Source of the DNA: Homalodisca vitripennis
Taxonomy: Eukaryota; Arthropoda; Insecta; Hemiptera; Cicadellidae
Assembly: GCF_021130785.1 (NCBI RefSeq)
Contig: NW_025778004.1
Location: 1 to 64,000 of the forward strand
Direction of reading: 5' to 3'
DNA length: 64,000 bases
The notes under the pieces: model-generated
The model's input: the letters and a program-made list of their open reading frames with translations, nothing else
What the model was told of the DNA's origin: nothing
Database searches by the model: none
Part shown: one piece after another, positions 60,540 through 64,000 of the stretch
Numbering within the stretch: the first letter of the stretch is position 1
Layout of the letters: each line of letters starts with the position of its first letter
Position numbers and translations under genes: made by a program

Positions 60540-61680
60540 ATGAATTGGGAATCAGATAACTGCAATTTAGATTAACTGAAGTCGTGATGCATACGAGCTA
60601 GTTATTACAAAAACAACAATAACATATTATAACGAAATCACACAATAATAAAACAGTGTATACTTTAAAATTATAAATACAGTTTATTTAATATTTATGG
60701 ATACGATAAAGTATAAAAATGTTTAAATGTTTTGGTTAAGTTAAAAGTTATATATTTCAGCATTTTCAATTTCTTTTAAATAGTAGCAATGATGCAACAA
60801 CAGGAACACGATGTAATGGCCAGAAGCAGGAGAAGGTCCAGGGCCAGGATCAGGAATCACAAGGATGAGTTATGTTTATTATTTAGATATAATGGCTATT
60901 ATTCCTATATATCTTATTACCAAAATAAGTTTAAATACTTGTTTTAGTGGTATTTGTTTCAACAAAAAACTGGAATAATTCAGCTTGTATTTAATAATTT
61001 CGGGGTTCTAAAGGAAATTGAATTTATATACGGTATTAATATTTAATTAAATTTTTGCCTAATTTAGAAATTTTAACCACATTCCATTTTATTTATGAGA
61101 ATATTCAACTAAATTAGTATAGTTAGTAGTTTTTACTCCTCTCAGTACCAATGACGTACAGAGAGAATTTGTTTACAATTATCCTCCTTGTGGTCCTCAC
61201 ATCATAGAAATTTATGAACTTTTTTGACCTAGCAGTTAAGAGATATATTTATGAGAAACATTTTCTAATTTAAGTCTTATAACAATATTTTTGGCATGTT
61301 TAACAAAGCGAAATATTGAACAATTTTTGAAGTAGGTGTATGCTAGCTGATAATTATTAAAATTCCTTTATAATGATGTTTGATTGTTTAAATGAAATAA
61401 ATTTAAAAACCTATTTAGCGGAGATTTTAAGATAAATATGGTCTATAATAATTCAAAAATTCATTTAATTTCTTAAACGGATACCAGATCTCTCTTCTAC
61501 ATTACATAAAATAGTAAATAAGAACCTTACGTTATACAGGAATAAAAACCCCTAATAAGGTTCCAATGCTATTTAAGATATTTTATTTTTCAGCGTAAGT
61601 AATAACAATTAATAATAAAAATTTTTCATGACAAAATAAAATGAGATAAACATTCGTCATGGAGATATTCATGTAAGTAT
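60540..61680 (+). repeat. Long complex repeat, copy J
   Basis: GGGAATCAGATAACTGCAAT (60,547-60,566) with AGATAA at 60,554, GTCGTGATGCATACG in place of the CRE, CAGGAACACGATGTAATGGC (60,801-60,820), the core CAGGGCCAGGATCAGGAATC then ACAAGGATGAGTTATGTTTA, CTCAGTACCAATGACGTACA (about 61,143-61,162), AATATGGTCTATAATAATTC (61,436-61,455) then CAGATCTCTCTTCTACATTA, and AATAATAAAAATTTTTCATG. It directly precedes copy K. Confidence 0.8.
60816..60947 (+). CDS. Candidate 43-codon micro-ORF in copy J
   Basis: ATG at 60,816 opens an Arg-rich start (MARSRRRSRARIRNHKDELC) and stops at 60,945-60,947. The same frame over the core reads RSRTR-like then KDEL-like residues in copies A (7,256-7,300, 14 codons), E (30,809-30,934, 41 codons) and K (61,868-61,945, 25 codons), and without an ATG in B. 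Copies C, D, G, H and I break it. Because the nucleotides themselves are homologous, a shared frame is expected by descent, so this is weak evidence of coding. Confidence 0.15.
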   Translation: MARSRRRSRARIRNHKDELCLLFRYNGYYSYISYYQNKFKYLF

Positions 61681-61744
61681 TTTCCTTGACATAAAAAGGC
61701 GCCAAAAGATAAAAGAATAAGACACCCATATGAAATATAAAACA

Positions 61745-64000
61745 CAGTTATTATATATATTATTAATTTAATGTCGTGTGAATGTTTATGAAATAGTATT
61801 ACGAGTATGTTTCAGCATTATCATAGTCGTTCAACTTGCAGCCCGTCAGATAATGTAGTACAATGTGATGGTCAGAAGCTGGACGAGGACCAGGCCATAC
61901 AAGGATGAGTTACTTCTATTATTGAGTAATCACAATTTCTACTAATAATGACTCTTGATACTCAAAGCAATTTAAATTTTAGTATTAAATACAACACAAA
62001 ACACATGAACAGTTTATATAAAACGATGACCTGATTCCAAAGCAAACAGAAGTTTCAAATGTATTATTTCGTTGAATTCCCTTTTATTGTTCAAAGATTT
62101 TCACTGATTTCCTTTATGGAAAGCTACTAAACTTGTGTTTTGGGCTGTTTTAATCCTCTCTGTACCCAAAGCGTGCAGGGAGAATTGGGTTGAATCATCT
62201 TGTAAATTCCAAGCTTCACAGCAGTCCAAGTCCAAGTCCAAGTCCCTGTGAATGATGGTGGGGGGGGGGGGGTGGATCCAGTAACGTCACAGCAGTTTTG
62301 CAAACTGTTTTCCATAGTTGATGACAAATAATTAATATTTCACGAGAGGAATGTTCTAACGTCCGTCTTCGAGCAAATTGTTGGCCTATTTTATTAGATT
62401 AAATATTATGCTTTAGTTTAAATTAGTGTACGATACCTGACTAAAATTAGTAATAAACAATTTCACCATGTTTGATTTTTAAAACTCCATGATTTAAAAT
62501 ACGGTTTCAAATAATTTTAAAGAAAGCTATAGTCTATAATTTCTAACTAATTCCGTTAGTTACGTAAACATTCACCAGAGCACGCATCCACAGTACGTGG
62601 AGATAAGAGATGGCAAATTAAAATGATGCAGTAACAAAACATCTTACTTAGATTTCATTTCCGTCTTCTAATAGTATTTTTGCTATCACCAGTAAAAATT
62701 TAACTTCTGTGACGTGGTAAACTAGAATAAATCAATCGTATAAAAATGCGTCTGTTGAACTTCTAAAGCGAGAGGACACCCTGGTAAAGTACCGCATTAA
62801 CAAAATGACTCTTGTACACAACTTCTTTATAACATACATTTTCTAACAGAATCAATAAATTTTAGAACTTTCCAGCGAGTTGTACTTTTTATTAATTTAT
62901 TATATATTAACGCCGCTTATTACTTGTTTTAGTTTTGAGAGGAACATTTTAATCACATGAGGATATAAAGCATTTTAATGGTCAGAACTAGTGTTTATTA
63001 GTTCTAAACCTTTAAATACATGTAGTTCCGTTAGTTTTGTTAGTTTTAAGTCCTTGAAGAAATATTATAGTGTTAAAAATGACCGTTTTGATTATATTTT
63101 TTTTACCATTTTTAATCTTCTTTCAACTATAAAATCTGTTCTAATGTTTTTGTTATCTAATAATTAAAACAATCCTCAACATGCTTTTAATTCCAAGAGA
63201 ACTTTTAAACAATGAACAATTGGTAAATTTAATATTCTTTTTACAAAGAAACTGATAAAAAATGTCTCTGGAATCTAATACATTGACACCTTACCGCGAT
63301 AATTTTTCTCACTTTTTCCAGCCTATATATTTCCAGAATTAAAAAAACTAACATTTTCATGTACATATAAATAGTACAGAAATATATGGATCTTAAATTC
63401 CTACTTATATTTATAAACGGTAAACCCACTATTTGGGGTGAAAGGATCACTGAGACGACCACCTAAGGCTCTCTTCAGGATGGCGTCCTTTCTCCTTGTT
63501 ATGGACGACCTGTTTAGGTCCGTAACAGGAGTGGTCTTTTCGCACAGGTGTATGCAGATGAGATAAACTGATAATTCCTTTGACTTTTTAAATTTAAAAT
63601 CACAGTCACAGAATTGACTAATGCTACCCTGAAGAGAGCCGTAAACTGGTGTAGTCCAATGTTTTTGTTGACAGTTGACAGAATTGGGCACCCACGACTG
63701 AAAAGGTTTGTTGCCAGAAGAATACGGTTACTAATATAGTGCAGGCTTCTGATCGGAGGGTCTTTTGGTCTTGAGCCGAAGCTATTGCAGTTGCTTTATA
63801 TCTACGGGATTAAACCTTGACTACCGTTTGAGGTTTTTGTTTTGTGGTTAAATACTGGGTCGGATCGACTTGCATCCTAAGGATGTCCTGTTGGGCAATA
63901 AACTCCGAACTGACCCGGTTACTGCCTTTGGTTTGTCATATTATTGCACATTTGTATATTTAGTTTATGACTAGTTGGATTGTTTACCCACATCAGTAGG
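61745..64000 (+). repeat. Long complex repeat, copy K (long form, runs off the window)
   Basis: AAATAGTATTACGAGTATGT (61,791-61,810), TCGTTCAACTTGCAGCCCGT (about 61,828-61,847), the core ACGAGGACCAGGCCATACAA (61,883-61,902) then GGATGAGTTACTTC, AAACTTGTGTTTTGGGCTGT (62,129-62,148), TACCCAAAGCGTGCAGGGAG (62,163-62,182), TATAGTCTATAATTTCTAAC (about 62,527-62,546), GAGAGGACACCCTGG (62,770) and the distal 1.2 kb with GGTATGGACGACCTG-like (63,497) and AACTGACCCGGTTACTG. It matches copy A throughout. A (TCCAAG)n tract and a run of G lie at about 62,222-62,272. The short frames at 62,127-62,327, 63,241-63,462 and 63,401-63,691 are not kept in A. Confidence 0.85.

Noticed and set aside
62127..62327. 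66-codon minus frame with a WTWTWT stretch
   Set aside because: It arises from the (TCCAAG)n tract and the poly-G run in copy K, and is absent from copy A.

Overview
The window reads as AT-rich animal nuclear DNA, most probably from an insect and possibly a hemipteran. The main support is the mobile-element fauna: a Mutator-like transposase of the kind common in insects, a CR1/Jockey-group LINE whose ORF1 carries a PHD-like zinc finger, and IS630/Tc1/mariner-type DDE remnants. Long microsatellites and the lack of any bacterial gene layout agree with this. I found no intact host protein gene, tRNA, rRNA or CRISPR array. The long open frames come from mobile elements, and all of them carry frameshifts or stops.

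Layout. 0.1-0.6 kb: an old tandem duplication. 1.66-2.20 kb: a MITE-like element with long inverted ends. 2.43-6.51 kb: a decayed Mutator-like transposon bounded by perfect 18-bp inverted repeats, with another interspersed repeat inserted in its 3' half. 7.1-12.2 kb: two copies (A, B) of a long complex repeat. 14.3-15.9 kb: copy C, split by an insertion that carries a long (GA)n tract. 15.97-17.89 kb: an interspersed repeat with a nested inverted-repeat element. 19.8-21.4 kb: two facing heads of that same interspersed-repeat family. 21.5-23.6 kb: copies D and D'. 29.84-30.12 kb: a transposon end. 30.6-35.8 kb: copy E, split by a 4.1-kb LINE. 38.9-39.4 kb: a decayed copy E'. 40.9-42.8 kb: a GC-richer block with the C-terminus of a second LINE on the minus strand. 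43.1-46.7 kb: two DDE-transposon remnants arranged as a large palindrome around a 75-bp minisatellite. 48.2-50.0 kb: copy F. 50.0-50.4 and 59.7-60.0 kb: short transposon remnants. 53.2-64.0 kb: copies G, H, I, I', J and K in close succession.

The most notable structure is the A-K repeat family, with at least a dozen diverged direct copies. They share one module order. First comes an upstream block with a GATA-type site and, in the best copies, a full CRE (TGACGTCA) at fixed spacing. Then come a CCATGGAAACAAC-like block, a purine-rich CAGGACCAGGAC stretch that runs into GATGAGTTAC, a block containing ACCCAAAGCGTGCAGGGA, and a 3' block with ATGGTCTATAAT and AGAGGGCACCC. Long matching segments (A with K, B with F, D with H, and 18.4 kb with 52.7 kb) suggest the locus grew by block duplication before LINEs and MITEs inserted into it. 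I cannot tell whether it is a transcribed multicopy noncoding locus, a short-peptide family, or a very long satellite or non-autonomous element.
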